Assembly (NCBI RefSeq): GCF_016908565.1
Contig: NZ_JAFBED010000003.1
Coordinates: 310,001-374,000 of the forward strand
Origin: Sutcliffiella tianshenii
GTDB lineage: Bacteria; Bacillota; Bacilli; Bacillales; Bacillaceae_I
Length of the DNA stretch: 64,000 bases
Reading direction: 5' to 3'
Numbering within the stretch: position 1 is the stretch's first letter; the number at the start of each line of letters is the position of its first letter. Shown here in pieces: positions 43,148 through 51,566 of this stretch. Position numbers and translations under genes: made by a program. Below the pieces are notes generated by a model, which was not told the DNA's origin, made no database searches, and saw only the letters and a program-made list of their open reading frames with translations.

Positions 43148-44586
43148 GCCGCATCGACTCCTTGTTTTTCTATTTTCAAAATGACCTTCGTACCCCTGCC
43201 TTCCACGCTTTCGATATCGATCACATCCTCATAGCCGTAGAAAAGGCGGAGGCGCTTGACGACGTTGCTGAAACCGATTCCTGTAGAATGGCTTTCTGAC
43301 AGGACCGGTGTTTCGTTGATGATCTGCAGTCTCTTTTCCTCGGTCATGCCCAATCCGTCGTCCTCGATTTCGATCCGGATATGGTCCGCTTCTTCCATCA
43401 CCCGGAACCAGATGACGCCACCATCCTCTTTCGGCTCCACCGCATGAATGACGGCATTTTCGATGATCGGCTGAAGGGTCAGCGCCGGAATTTTCATCCC
43501 AAGACATGACGGGTCGACTTCCATATGCAAGTGAAGTCGGTCTGTGAATCTCGCTTTTTGAATATCCATGTACTGCTTTAAGACGACCACTTCTTCATGG
43601 AGCGTCACCGAGCGGTCCAGCCTCTTCAGGTTGTAACGCAGGATTCCCGCCACACTCACCAGGAGGTCGCTCGTTTCCTCCGAGCCTTCGAGATACGCTT
43701 TTTTTGACAAGGTATTCAGGGTATTAAAAAGAAAGTGCGGGTTGATCTGGCTTTGCAGGCTGCGGAATTGGCTTTCCTGCAGAAGCAGCTTGCTCTCCTG
43801 GAGTTCGCGCTCGAGCTGTGCCTTATGCTTGATTTCCGAAATCAGATTGTTGATATTGATCCGCATCCGGTCGAAGGTTTTTGCCAAAAAGGCGATTTCA
43901 TCATTCGTCTCGACCTTGACCGGTTGGCCGAAATTCCCCTTGGACAGCTCATTTGCCGCTTTTGTCAGCTTGTATACAGGCCTTGTGATGCTCAAAGAAA
44001 ACCAGTATGTGACAAGCAAAAGAACGCAGGCAATCAGGAGCAACACCCAGATCCCAAGCTTCATGACCTCCCCCGACTGCTCGATGATCCCCCTGTAAAA
44101 ACGGTTGTACGTCTTCAGCTCCGTATCAAGGAGCGTGAGTGACATTTCCGACATATACGTGGAGATCCGCGTCGCTTCGGTGAACTCGTTGGCGGACGCT
44201 TCACTATCATTTTCAGCATGGAACAGAAGCAGACGGTCCGTCGTTTCCATAAAACTGTCAATCAGATTGATATAGTTCGTCAAGGTAAAATTATTCTCGG
44301 TATTCCGAAGCTTCGAGACGTCATTTTTAGCCTGCTGGATCTTCTCCTTGCTCGCATCCAGTCGCTCTCTGTTCCCCTTGGACGGCTGAATCATATAGTT
44401 GTTAAGGTCGGTGATGACCTGCTGACTTGCAGTTGTCACCTCGTTCATGCTTAAATAACGCTGCAGGATTTCATTGTACTGCTGCTGTGTTTTATGGTTG
44501 TAATATGTAAGCGCTAACCAAATTACCGACATGATGACCAGTACAACCGAGGTGAGCGTCAATATTTTCTTTTGGATACTGGTCAT
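43144..44586 (-). CDS. sensor histidine kinase, YesM/LytS-like
   Basis: 480 residues. Membrane segments near 10-28 and 178-200 flank an extracytoplasmic helical domain; HAMP (about 200-255, RPVYKLTKAANELSKGNFGQ); His-kinase internal region with QINPHFLFNTLNTL; HATPase (ENAVIHAVEPKEDGG, STGIGFSNVVKRL). Overlaps both neighbours by 4 bp. Its external domain has no sugar-binding fold, so the co-encoded binding protein likely carries the signal. Confidence 0.92.
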   Translation of the reverse strand: MTSIQKKILTLTSVVLVIMSVIWLALTYYNHKTQQQYNEILQRYLSMNEVTTASQQVITDLNNYMIQPSKGNRERLDASKEKIQQAKNDVSKLRNTENNFTLTNYINLIDSFMETTDRLLLFHAENDSEASANEFTEATRISTYMSEMSLTLLDTELKTYNRFYRGIIEQSGEVMKLGIWVLLLIACVLLLVTYWFSLSITRPVYKLTKAANELSKGNFGQPVKVETNDEIAFLAKTFDRMRININNLISEIKHKAQLERELQESKLLLQESQFRSLQSQINPHFLFNTLNTLSKKAYLEGSEETSDLLVSVAGILRYNLKRLDRSVTLHEEVVVLKQYMDIQKARFTDRLHLHMEVDPSCLGMKIPALTLQPIIENAVIHAVEPKEDGGVIWFRVMEEADHIRIEIEDDGLGMTEEKRLQIINETPVLSESHSTGIGFSNVVKRLRLFYGYEDVIDIESVEGRGTKVILKIEKQGVDAA

Positions 44587-45584
44587 TGCACATCCGCCGC
44601 TTTCAAGATAGTAATCTCCGTTAAATACCCGTTTTTATCTAGTGGCACGGTCACTCCGTTCAGCCACTCCATCATCAGCTGCACACTGACCTGCCCCATC
44701 ATCTCCGGCGACTGTTCGATCATTCCGTCAAGCTTTCCCTGCCTCAGCAAGGACAGCGATTCAGGTCCATCGTCAAAAGAATAGATGTGATAAGGTGCCA
44801 CTTGAGAGCGCTTACCAACTTCCTTGATCATGGCCCCCACCACATTTGCATTGACCGCAATGAAGGCTTCGGCATCAGGGGCTCTGTTCAGCACATCCCT
44901 TGTCGAAGCGGTAATCTGCTCGCGGGTATCCTCGGTAGCCGCATGGACCATCTCGATGTTCGGGTAATGCTTTAGTACTTCCTCGATACCTTTCAAACGC
45001 TCCTGCTGGTAAAATTCCTTTTGGCTGTCGTACATGAGCACAACACTGCCTTCCTCACCCATCTCATTCAAAAGCTCTCTCGCAATCATTTTCCCGGCCA
45101 TATATTGATCGGAACCGACATACGTCCTGCGAAGGCTCTCGTTCATCGGGACATCATTCGCCACCGTGATGATTGGAATGCCGTAAAAGGAGGCCTTGAT
45201 TTTCGTGAGGTCCTTGAACTCCTCGTTGTCCAGACCCTGTATGATGATGCCATCCACTTTTGATTGAATGGCGATTTCGATGCTTTTCAAAAATTCTTCC
45301 TTGTTCTTGCCGTAGCTTCCCCAGACCTCGAGGCTCGCCCCTTCCATCCGGGCCTGCCTCATCGCACCGCTCGCGACCTCATCCCAAAAAGGCGTCTCCC
45401 TATCCTGGGTGATGAGTACAAGACGGTGCTGCTCCTCGCTCTCGGCTACCCTTGGAGGCAGCTTCCAATCCGAGCGAAAAACTTTGCCGGCTGAGACGAA
45501 GGTAAAATTACAAAGTATCGCAATCAAAATGCATAGCACGATAATACTAGTTTTCCGCAAGAGACCTGTCCCCTTCCCCTCCAT
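44583..45584 (-). CDS. sugar-sensing substrate-binding protein of a three-component system
   Basis: 333 residues as drawn. One N-terminal hydrophobic segment (about 13-32) without lipobox, then a type 1 binding-protein fold (RLVLITQDRETPFWDEVASG, DGIIIQGLDNEEF, YVGSDQYMAGKMIA). First gene of the SBP-kinase-regulator-SBP operon, like the XylFII-LytS-YesN system of clostridia. The ATG at 45584 is only about 6 nt after the predicted transcription start and has no RBS; TTG 45560, with GGGGA 9 nt upstream inside a dispersed repeat, is the likelier start. Confidence 0.85.
   Translation of the reverse strand: MEGKGTGLLRKTSIIVLCILIAILCNFTFVSAGKVFRSDWKLPPRVAESEEQHRLVLITQDRETPFWDEVASGAMRQARMEGASLEVWGSYGKNKEEFLKSIEIAIQSKVDGIIIQGLDNEEFKDLTKIKASFYGIPIITVANDVPMNESLRRTYVGSDQYMAGKMIARELLNEMGEEGSVVLMYDSQKEFYQQERLKGIEEVLKHYPNIEMVHAATEDTREQITASTRDVLNRAPDAEAFIAVNANVVGAMIKEVGKRSQVAPYHIYSFDDGPESLSLLRQGKLDGMIEQSPEMMGQVSVQLMMEWLNGVTVPLDKNGYLTEITILKAADVQ
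45555..45573. repeat. GGGGACAGG family remnant at the 5' end of the sensor SBP gene
   Basis: The minus strand reads GGGGACAGGTCTCTTGCGG. It may provide the ribosome binding site for TTG 45560. Confidence 0.65.
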
Positions 45585-45596
45585 GATGTTATTTTC

Positions 45597-45624
45597 ATCA
45601 TATCATCTATTCAAAATTGCACAA
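45597..45624 (-). promoter_or_regulatory. promoter of the sensor operon
   Basis: Minus strand -35 TTGTGC (45619-45624), 16-bp spacer, -10 TATGAT (45597-45602). Confidence 0.5.
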
Positions 45625-45700
45625 TACTTGCTGATAGAACCAATGATTGGCAGATTAAAAGTTTTTGTAGGATTATTTTTAAAAGAGGGGATCAGAGGAT

Positions 45701-45730
45701 AAAAAAGCGAGGGACCGATTCCAGCCCCTC
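45701..45730 (-). terminator. terminator of the ABC importer operon
   Basis: GAGGG with CCCTC, extended by wobble pairs, followed on the minus strand by GCTTTTTTA, 7 bp after the permease stop. Separates importer and sensor operons. Confidence 0.7.
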
Positions 45731-45736
45731 ATGTTA

Positions 45737-46909
45737 TTAACGTTTTTTACGGGTCATCACATCAAAGATCACCGCTCCTGCAAGCACCCCACCACGGATC
45801 ATATACTGATAGGAGATGCCGACACCTAGCAGGTTCATCCCGCTGGATAACGACGCCATTACGATCGCACCGATGATGGCGCCTGTCACTTTTCCGACTC
45901 CTCCTGCAGAGGATACGCCCCCGACATAAGCTGCAGCGATGGCATCAAGCTCGAAAAGGGTTCCAGCCGTAGTTGTAGCCGATTGCAGACGTGCCGTGAA
46001 AAGGATACCGGATAGGGCAGCAAGCATCCCCATGGAACCGAACACGATATAGGTGATCTTCTTCACATTGATCCCGCTAAGGTGAGCAGCTTCCGGGTTG
46101 CTTCCGACTGCATAGATATGGCGGCCGAGCACGGTTTTAGTCGTAAGGAAATGGTAGATGATAACGACCAGTAACATGATGATGACTGTCCAGGAGAATC
46201 CGTTATATCCTGCCAGTATCCACGTAATGTATCCGATGATCCCGGAAACGAACACCAATTTTAATGCAAAAATCGGTTTGGACACGACCTCGAAGTTGTA
46301 CTTGATTTTATTTTTGCGATTGGAGAATTCACTATAGATATATAGAAGAATTCCGACAACACCGACAAGCAAGGATAATAGATGTAGCCCGCTCACCTGC
46401 ATCAGGGATGGAATAAAGCCATTCCCGATTGCATTGAATTTGTCATCCTGGATGATGATGGTCCCTGTCTTTTCCGTTACCTGCAAGAGCGCACCACGGA
46501 AGATGAGCATCCCGGCAAGCGTCGCAACGAAGGAAGGAATTCCGATCTTCGCAACTAGCACCCCGTTGAAAAGCCCGATTGCCACACCTAATACTAGAAT
46601 GATAGGAATCGTCAAGAATACCGGGACTCCAGTTTGTGTCAAAAGGATAGCAGCGATCGCCCCGAGGAAACCGGCCGCATACCCGACAGACAAATCAATA
46701 TGGCGGATGACGATGACGAGGGTCATCCCGACCGCAAGCACTGCGATATATCCCGCAGAATCAAGCAGGTTACTGATATTCCGGGAACTCATGAAGAGTC
46801 CGTCTGTCATGATGGAAAAAGTAAGAATAATAACGAATAGTGCGATGTACATTCCATAATCGCGAATATTTTCATGAATCAACGTTCTTGCTTCCTGTAT
46901 CACATTCAT
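45737..46909 (-). CDS. mmsB: sugar ABC transporter permease (MmsB/GguB/XylH-type)
   Basis: 390 residues, about ten membrane segments, BPD_transp_2 family. LDSAGYIAVLAVGMTLVIVI and RHIDLSVGYAAGFLGAIAAI near 50-90, GGVSSAGGVGKVTGAIIGA near 335. The length (390) and an extra segment near 215-240 fit the multiple-monosaccharide GguB/XylH group rather than RbsC. AGGAGG 8 nt upstream. Last gene of the importer operon. Confidence 0.88.
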   Translation of the reverse strand: MNVIQEARTLIHENIRDYGMYIALFVIILTFSIMTDGLFMSSRNISNLLDSAGYIAVLAVGMTLVIVIRHIDLSVGYAAGFLGAIAAILLTQTGVPVFLTIPIILVLGVAIGLFNGVLVAKIGIPSFVATLAGMLIFRGALLQVTEKTGTIIIQDDKFNAIGNGFIPSLMQVSGLHLLSLLVGVVGILLYIYSEFSNRKNKIKYNFEVVSKPIFALKLVFVSGIIGYITWILAGYNGFSWTVIIMLLVVIIYHFLTTKTVLGRHIYAVGSNPEAAHLSGINVKKITYIVFGSMGMLAALSGILFTARLQSATTTAGTLFELDAIAAAYVGGVSSAGGVGKVTGAIIGAIVMASLSSGMNLLGVGISYQYMIRGGVLAGAVIFDVMTRKKR

Positions 46910-46921
46910 TCTATTAACCTC

Positions 46922-48442
46922 CTAAAGCGTCGCGAGCTGCATGATTCTTTCTTGATCAGCATCCGCAATCGCAAGCTCCCCTTTTATTTCTCCTTGCGCC
47001 ATGACATACACCCTGTCACTCATGCCGAGCACTTCCCCAAGCTCGGATGAGATCATGATGATGCTAAGACCTGCATCAATCAGCTTATTCATCACGGTAT
47101 AAATTTCAAATTTCGCCCCAACGTCAATCCCGCGCGTCGGCTCATCAAGGATCAAGAGCTTCGGTCCGACAAAAAGCCATTTGCCGATCGACACCTTCTG
47201 CTGATTCCCGCCGCTCAGGTTTCCGACAAGCTGCTCAAGTGACGATGCTTTTATATGAAGGGAGTCCTTATAGCCATCGGCCACCTTGATTTCCTCGTTA
47301 TCATTGATAACACCGCTTGAAGCGATGCCTTTCAGGTTGGCAGCAGTTATGTTGCTCTTAATATCCTGTAAAAGAAACAGCCCATCGCCCTTTCGATCCT
47401 CGGTTACATAGGCGATTCCCGCTTTGATGGCATCACTCGTATGCTTCAGCACCGTCGAGTTGCCGTCCCATACAAGGTCTCCCTCCACTTTATAGTTCTT
47501 GGCGTTGCCGAAAATGCTCAAGGCAAGCTCTGTTCTCCCGGAACCCATAAGGCCTGCGATCCCGACAATCTCGCCTTTTTTCACATGCAAGTTCACATCT
47601 TTCACTACTTGTCTGCCAAGCTGAGGATCATAGGCCGACCAGTTGTGCAGCTCAAGAATTTTTTCTCCGATCACCTGGTCGGGACGTTTCGGATAAATGT
47701 CAGCAATCTCGCGTCCCACCATGTTCTTGATGATGACACTTTCGGTGATTTCCCCTTTTGCCCCGTCAAGCGTACAAATCGTCTTCCCATCACGGATGAC
47801 GGTCGCCTTGTCAGCAATAGAGATGACCTCCTTCAGCTTGTGGGAGATCATGATGCAGGTGATTCCCTGACTTTTCAGGTCTCTTAAAAGGTCAAGCAGG
47901 TTTTCGCTGTCGTCCTCGTTAAGCGCGGCAGTCGGCTCATCCAGGATCAATAGTTTGACATCCTTACTGAGTGCCTTCGCAATCTCGACCAGCTGACGCT
48001 TCCCGACACTCAAGTCCTTCACTAGCGTATCCGGCGTGATGTTCAGCTTCACCTTATCTAGCAGCTTTTTCGCTTCTACAATTGTCTTGTTCCAGTCGAT
48101 AAAACCTCCATGCTTCACTTCATTTCCGGCAAAAATGTTTTCATATACCGTCAGATCCGGAAACAATGCAAGCTCCTGATAAATGATCGCGATGCCCGTC
48201 TTCACACTGTCACTGATTTTGTTAAACTGCTGTACATCGCCCTCGAACACGATATCGCCCTCATAGGTTCCATACGGATACACCCCGCTCAGTACCTTCA
48301 TCAGCGTGGACTTGCCGGCTCCGTTCTCTCCTATCAAGCAATGAATTTCGCCCTGTCTCACTTTGAAATTCACATCGCTAAGCGCCTTCACTCCCGTAAA
48401 TTCCTTTGAGATCCCATTCATCTCCAAAATAAATTCACTCAT
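46922..48442 (-). CDS. mmsA: sugar ABC transporter ATP-binding protein (MmsA/GguA-type)
   Basis: 506 residues, two fused ATPase domains as in RbsA/XylG. First: Walker A GENGAGKST, signature LSVGKRQLVEIAKAL, Walker B LLILDEPTAALN. Second: degenerate P-loop GLMGSGRTE, LSGGNQQKVSIGKWL, LLILDEPTRGID. Energises import of a monosaccharide. Between the binding protein and the permease, both on the same strand. Confidence 0.9.
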   Translation of the reverse strand: MSEFILEMNGISKEFTGVKALSDVNFKVRQGEIHCLIGENGAGKSTLMKVLSGVYPYGTYEGDIVFEGDVQQFNKISDSVKTGIAIIYQELALFPDLTVYENIFAGNEVKHGGFIDWNKTIVEAKKLLDKVKLNITPDTLVKDLSVGKRQLVEIAKALSKDVKLLILDEPTAALNEDDSENLLDLLRDLKSQGITCIMISHKLKEVISIADKATVIRDGKTICTLDGAKGEITESVIIKNMVGREIADIYPKRPDQVIGEKILELHNWSAYDPQLGRQVVKDVNLHVKKGEIVGIAGLMGSGRTELALSIFGNAKNYKVEGDLVWDGNSTVLKHTSDAIKAGIAYVTEDRKGDGLFLLQDIKSNITAANLKGIASSGVINDNEEIKVADGYKDSLHIKASSLEQLVGNLSGGNQQKVSIGKWLFVGPKLLILDEPTRGIDVGAKFEIYTVMNKLIDAGLSIIMISSELGEVLGMSDRVYVMAQGEIKGELAIADADQERIMQLATL

Positions 48443-48507
48443 GCTTATCCCCCTTTAACAAAAGCCCATTTCTCATGAAAAGAGCCTAACAAAAGCACTG
48501 ACAATGA

Positions 48508-48536
48508 CGGGATAGCGGTTAAGAACCACTATCCCG
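48508..48536 (-). other. intercistronic hairpin after the binding-protein gene
   Basis: CGGGATAG with CTATCCCG plus GGTT with AACC inside, and no T tract. In binding-protein operons such hairpins protect the upstream mRNA and give excess binding protein; that role here is inferred. Confidence 0.65.
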
Positions 48537-48545
48537 CAACCCATC

Positions 48546-49655
48546 TTATAGTCCAGTAAACTCGCTAGCTTCGTAGTATTCGGAATCGATCAGTTCTTTT
48601 TTCACATTCTCCTGATCCACCACGATTACATCCGTCTGCTTCGCTTTTACTTCTTTATTTCCATTATCATAAGAACCCGTTGTTTCCGGAGTTTTCCCAT
48701 CAAGGATCTCAACTGCGATACCCATTGCATCCTTCACCAATGTACGGACATCCTTGAACACTGTCATGGACTGATTGCCATCGATTACGTATTGGATGGA
48801 AGCTTTTTCTGCATCCTGACCTGTTACAAGGAAGCTTGTGATGTCGCCATCCGTTCCAAATACATCCGCGATTGAACGAGCTGTTCCATCATTCGGAGCA
48901 AGTACCGCTACATCACCTTTAAGATCTGCACTAGCTGCAGTCAAGTGAGTCTGCGCTTTATTTTTCGCTTCGTTTGGATCCCAGTTCGTTGTAACCTGAC
49001 CTAGGATTTTACCAAGTTCATCACGAGTAAGCTCCGCTTTATCCTTCAACTTTTCCGCTTCACTGGAGTTGGCAATTTTGAAAGTGCCATCCGCGATTTT
49101 CGGTTGAAGCACGCTCCATGCACCCTCGAAGAATAGGAATGCGTTGTTATCAGAAGCTGCACCAGCATACAGGTACAATGGAACATCCTTGCCTTCTGAG
49201 TTATCGATCAAATATTGCCCTTGTGCCGCACCAACTGCCACACTATCAAACGTTACATAATAATCCACTGCATCTGTGTTCGTGATCAGACGGTCGTAAG
49301 AGATGACCGTTACGCCTTCCTTCTTTGCCGCTTCCACAGCGGAAGCTGCCGCAGCTCCATCATGAGGCGTGATGATCAAAACTTCAATCCCCTTATTCAA
49401 CAATGTTTCCACGTTCTCTTTTTCCTTAGCGGAAGAACCTTGGCTGAACAAAATTTCCGTAGTATATTTGGAATCGGACAAAGCATCCTTGAAACGCTGC
49501 TCATCCTGAACCCATCTAGGCTCGTCCTTCGTAGGCAAAACAATCCCGACGCTCACCTTACTGCTACCCCCACTGCTGTCACTGCATGCCGCCATTAAAG
49601 CCGTGACCAGCATCACAACGAGTAAAACCGAAAAAGACTTCCACGTTCTCTTCAT
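48546..49655 (-). CDS. chvE: ChvE-like multiple-sugar substrate-binding lipoprotein
   Basis: 369 residues. Lipobox L-M-A-A-C (Cys24). Type 1 binding-protein fold, ChvE/XylF group: VSVGIVLPTKDEPRWVQDEQ, LIITPHDGAAAASAVEAA, VISYDRLITNTDAVDYYV, DNNAFLFFEGAW, VTGQDAEKASIQYV. First gene of the importer operon; a cre site overlaps the promoter. Sugar could be xylose, arabinose, glucose or galactose; no catabolic genes are nearby to decide. Confidence 0.88.
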   Translation of the reverse strand: MKRTWKSFSVLLVVMLVTALMAACSDSSGGSSKVSVGIVLPTKDEPRWVQDEQRFKDALSDSKYTTEILFSQGSSAKEKENVETLLNKGIEVLIITPHDGAAAASAVEAAKKEGVTVISYDRLITNTDAVDYYVTFDSVAVGAAQGQYLIDNSEGKDVPLYLYAGAASDNNAFLFFEGAWSVLQPKIADGTFKIANSSEAEKLKDKAELTRDELGKILGQVTTNWDPNEAKNKAQTHLTAASADLKGDVAVLAPNDGTARSIADVFGTDGDITSFLVTGQDAEKASIQYVIDGNQSMTVFKDVRTLVKDAMGIAVEILDGKTPETTGSYDNGNKEVKAKQTDVIVVDQENVKKELIDSEYYEASEFTGL

Positions 49656-49700
49656 CCCTTAAATCCCCCTTTAAATTGTCATCCATATGATTACAACTTA

Positions 49701-49738
49701 ATTATATTGCCGGGGCGCCGGTGTTGTAAGCGCTATCA
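49701..49738 (-). promoter_or_regulatory. importer promoter with overlapping cre site
   Basis: Minus strand: -35 TTACAA (49724-49729), 17-bp spacer, -10 TATAAT (49701-49706). The cre TGATAGCGCTTACA (49725-49738) covers the -35. Predicts repression by CcpA when glucose is present. Confidence 0.8.
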
Positions 49739-49786
49739 CTAGCACTCTTTTGGTATGTTCTGTACTTTTTTAAGGTGGTGGGCCAA

Positions 49787-49826
49787 GGGGACAGGTCCCA
49801 TGGTCCGCCAACACAGATCTGTCCCT
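49787..49826. repeat. GGGGACAGG family, degenerate copy
   Basis: GGGGACAGGTCCCATGGTCC then ACAGATCTGTCCC; arms only partly complementary. Confidence 0.6.
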
Positions 49827-49895
49827 TGTTAAATGAAGAAAGTATTTTTGGGTAGAATATGCGTGGAAGGATACTAATTTATCGGAGTGATCAAC

Positions 49896-50489
49896 ATGAA
49901 GAAGAATTACCGTCTCATTCAACTAGTATTGTTTATGGTTTGCTTGTGCACCTTTGTAAAAGGTAACACTATTTATTCAGCCAAACCTGAAGATAGCAAA
50001 GTCGATATAAGCGATGTTACCTTCATGGAGTCCGAAACAGAACGCGACATGGCATTAGAAAAAGCATTTAGTAAAGTGCTCGATCTAAAACCTGGAGAGA
50101 ATAATGTTCGGTATTATTACAATCGAATCGATCTTAATAACGACAAGGAACCCGAAACATTTGTCTATTTGACAGGGCCTTTCGTATGCGGGACTGGAGG
50201 ATGTAGTGCACTAATCTTTCAACAAATAGAAGGAGAATATAATCTTGTTTCACAATTTACTTTAGTAAGAGCACCAATCATTATTCGAGATAGGATGACA
50301 AATGGATGGAATAATATAATCATGTATGTTTCAGGTGGGGGTATGGAGGGGCGTTACAAGGAGTTAATCTTCAATGGGAATGCCTATCCCTCAAACCCTT
50401 CTGTTCAACCAGATGTGAAAGATGGAAAGGTAAAAGGCATAGGGATCATAAATGATGATATGTCTAAGAACAATGGCATTGAATTTTGA
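49896..50489 (+). CDS. secreted hypothetical protein
   Basis: 197 residues from ATG 49896; GGAG is 8 nt upstream, and the in-frame GTG three codons earlier would overlap it. Signal peptide about 1-25 (LVLFMVCLCTFVKGNTIYSA). Mature part has NRIDLNNDKEPETFVYLTGP and a CGTGGC pair of cysteines, then YVSGGGMEGRYKELIFNG. The DLNNDKEPE segment resembles calcium-binding or FG-GAP-like loops. Function unknown. Confidence 0.65.
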   Translation: MKKNYRLIQLVLFMVCLCTFVKGNTIYSAKPEDSKVDISDVTFMESETERDMALEKAFSKVLDLKPGENNVRYYYNRIDLNNDKEPETFVYLTGPFVCGTGGCSALIFQQIEGEYNLVSQFTLVRAPIIIRDRMTNGWNNIIMYVSGGGMEGRYKELIFNGNAYPSNPSVQPDVKDGKVKGIGIINDDMSKNNGIEF

Positions 50490-50502
50490 GTACTTGAGAG
50501 CT

Positions 50503-50538
50503 AGGTCCCTTGTCCCGCGGAACGAGGGACCTGTCCCC
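50503..50538. repeat. GGGGACAGG family, truncated copy
   Basis: AGGTCCCTTGTCCC followed by GAGGGACCTGTCCCC; the left end lacks the first GGGGAC. Confidence 0.75.
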
Positions 50539-50543
50539 ATGGA

Positions 50544-50570
50544 ACCCACTCCATCATAAAGCATATGATA
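50544..50570 (+). promoter_or_regulatory. possible sigma-K promoter of the ferritin-like gene
   Basis: AC at 50544-50545, 16 bp, then CATATGATA (50562-50570), fitting the sigma-K pattern AC-N16-CATANNNTA. 35 bp before the ATG. Confidence 0.4.
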
Positions 50571-50604
50571 TCTCATCCACTAACATCCAGGAGGATGAGC
50601 AACT

Positions 50605-51090
50605 ATGTTTTCGAATCATTACCCCTATCAGCAGCAGTACTTTAGCCATTACCGCCAGACACCAGACACTTACGGTGCAAAGGGTGCATTAAATGCTACC
50701 TCTTTATCACTGCGTGAAATACTCACCTACGCACTTCAAGATGAATACTTAGCACAAGCCCGCTACAATAAGATACTCGGCACCTTTGGCTATATCCGGA
50801 CGTTCGCCAGAATACAGGAAGCGGAACTCAGACATATTTCCGCTTTGCTTCAACTTTTCAACCGATATCAAGTACCGGTTCCACAAGACATATCACCACA
50901 ATTCGTCACTCCTCCAGCATCGGTAAAGAATGCATATGCAGCCGGTGTGGAAGGAGAAATCGAAAATATCGCGATGTATGAAAAATTCCTTGACCTTGAA
51001 ATACCTACTGACGTCCGAAATGTATTTACCAGATTAAAAGATGCATCCTTGAATCACTTAGCCGCATTTGAGAGAGGGCTGGCTAGATAA
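50605..51090 (+). CDS. ferritin-like domain protein, possibly spore-associated
   Basis: 161 residues. Tyr/Gln/His-rich start (FSNHYPYQQQYFSHYRQ) then a four-helix ferritin-like domain with carboxylate/histidine motifs YALQDEYLAQARY, IQEAELRHI, EGEIENIAMYEKF and LNHLAAFE, i.e. two E...ExxH-like pairs (DUF2202-like). Could bind a di-iron or manganese centre. AGGAGG 12 nt upstream. A sigma-K-like promoter and the tail suggest a coat role, which is inferred. Confidence 0.75.
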   Translation: MFSNHYPYQQQYFSHYRQTPDTYGAKGALNATSLSLREILTYALQDEYLAQARYNKILGTFGYIRTFARIQEAELRHISALLQLFNRYQVPVPQDISPQFVTPPASVKNAYAAGVEGEIENIAMYEKFLDLEIPTDVRNVFTRLKDASLNHLAAFERGLAR

Positions 51091-51102
51091 TTAGATAATT
51101 AT

Positions 51103-51142
51103 GGGGACAGGTCCCTCGTCCCATTTATGAGGGACTGTCCCC
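51103..51142. repeat. GGGGACAGG family palindrome
   Basis: GGGGACAGGTCCCTC and GAGGGACTGTCCCC around GTCCCATTTAT. Between the convergent ferritin-like and VOC genes; may terminate both. Confidence 0.8.
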
Positions 51143-51143
51143 G

Positions 51144-51566
51144 TTAATTCGGACCAATCCCCGCCGTATTCTGCAGCACCACGCGCCACCCATCCGGATC
51201 CTCAAATGTAATCCCGCTCCTGCCCCAATAAGGATTCTCAGGCTCAACCGGCAAATGACCCATCTCCTCCAAATTCCCGGCAATCCGGTCTCTCGCTCCT
51301 TTGTCCGGAATATAAAACACCAATAGATTATCCTCGGTCGGTGCTGGGCATGGGCTTCCATCCTTATGCTGGGTAAACTCCAGATGATAAGCAAAGCCAG
51401 GCAACCCGAGCATCACCCCATCATAGCCATCATGCTCATTAAAAGAACCAATGACCTTCAACCCTAATCCTTTTGTATAAAACTCCACCACTTTATCGAG
51501 CTGATCGGTCGGCCTTGCAACCCGGAATTGCACGACAGGCATTACTTCAGACCACGGTTGTTTCAC
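51144..51566 (-). CDS. yycE: VOC/glyoxalase family protein, YycE-like
   Basis: 140 residues. beta-alpha-beta-beta-beta modules: VVQFRVARPTDQLDKVVEFY, LGLKVIGSFNEHDGYDGVML, HLEFTQHKDG, FEDPDGWRVVLQN. Metal-ligand-like His and Glu are present (HLEF, ITFEDPDG). Size and sequence match B. subtilis YycE-type proteins of unknown function. Start GTG 51566 with GGGGGG 7 nt upstream. It overlaps the upstream hydrolase gene by 20 bp. Confidence 0.75.
   Translation of the reverse strand: MKQPWSEVMPVVQFRVARPTDQLDKVVEFYTKGLGLKVIGSFNEHDGYDGVMLGLPGFAYHLEFTQHKDGSPCPAPTEDNLLVFYIPDKGARDRIAGNLEEMGHLPVEPENPYWGRSGITFEDPDGWRVVLQNTAGIGPN

Noticed and set aside
40510-49655. Assigning the importer specifically to xylose (xylFGH)
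   Set aside because: Lengths and motifs fit both the XylFGH and ChvE-GguAB groups, and no xylA/xylB or other catabolic gene is nearby.
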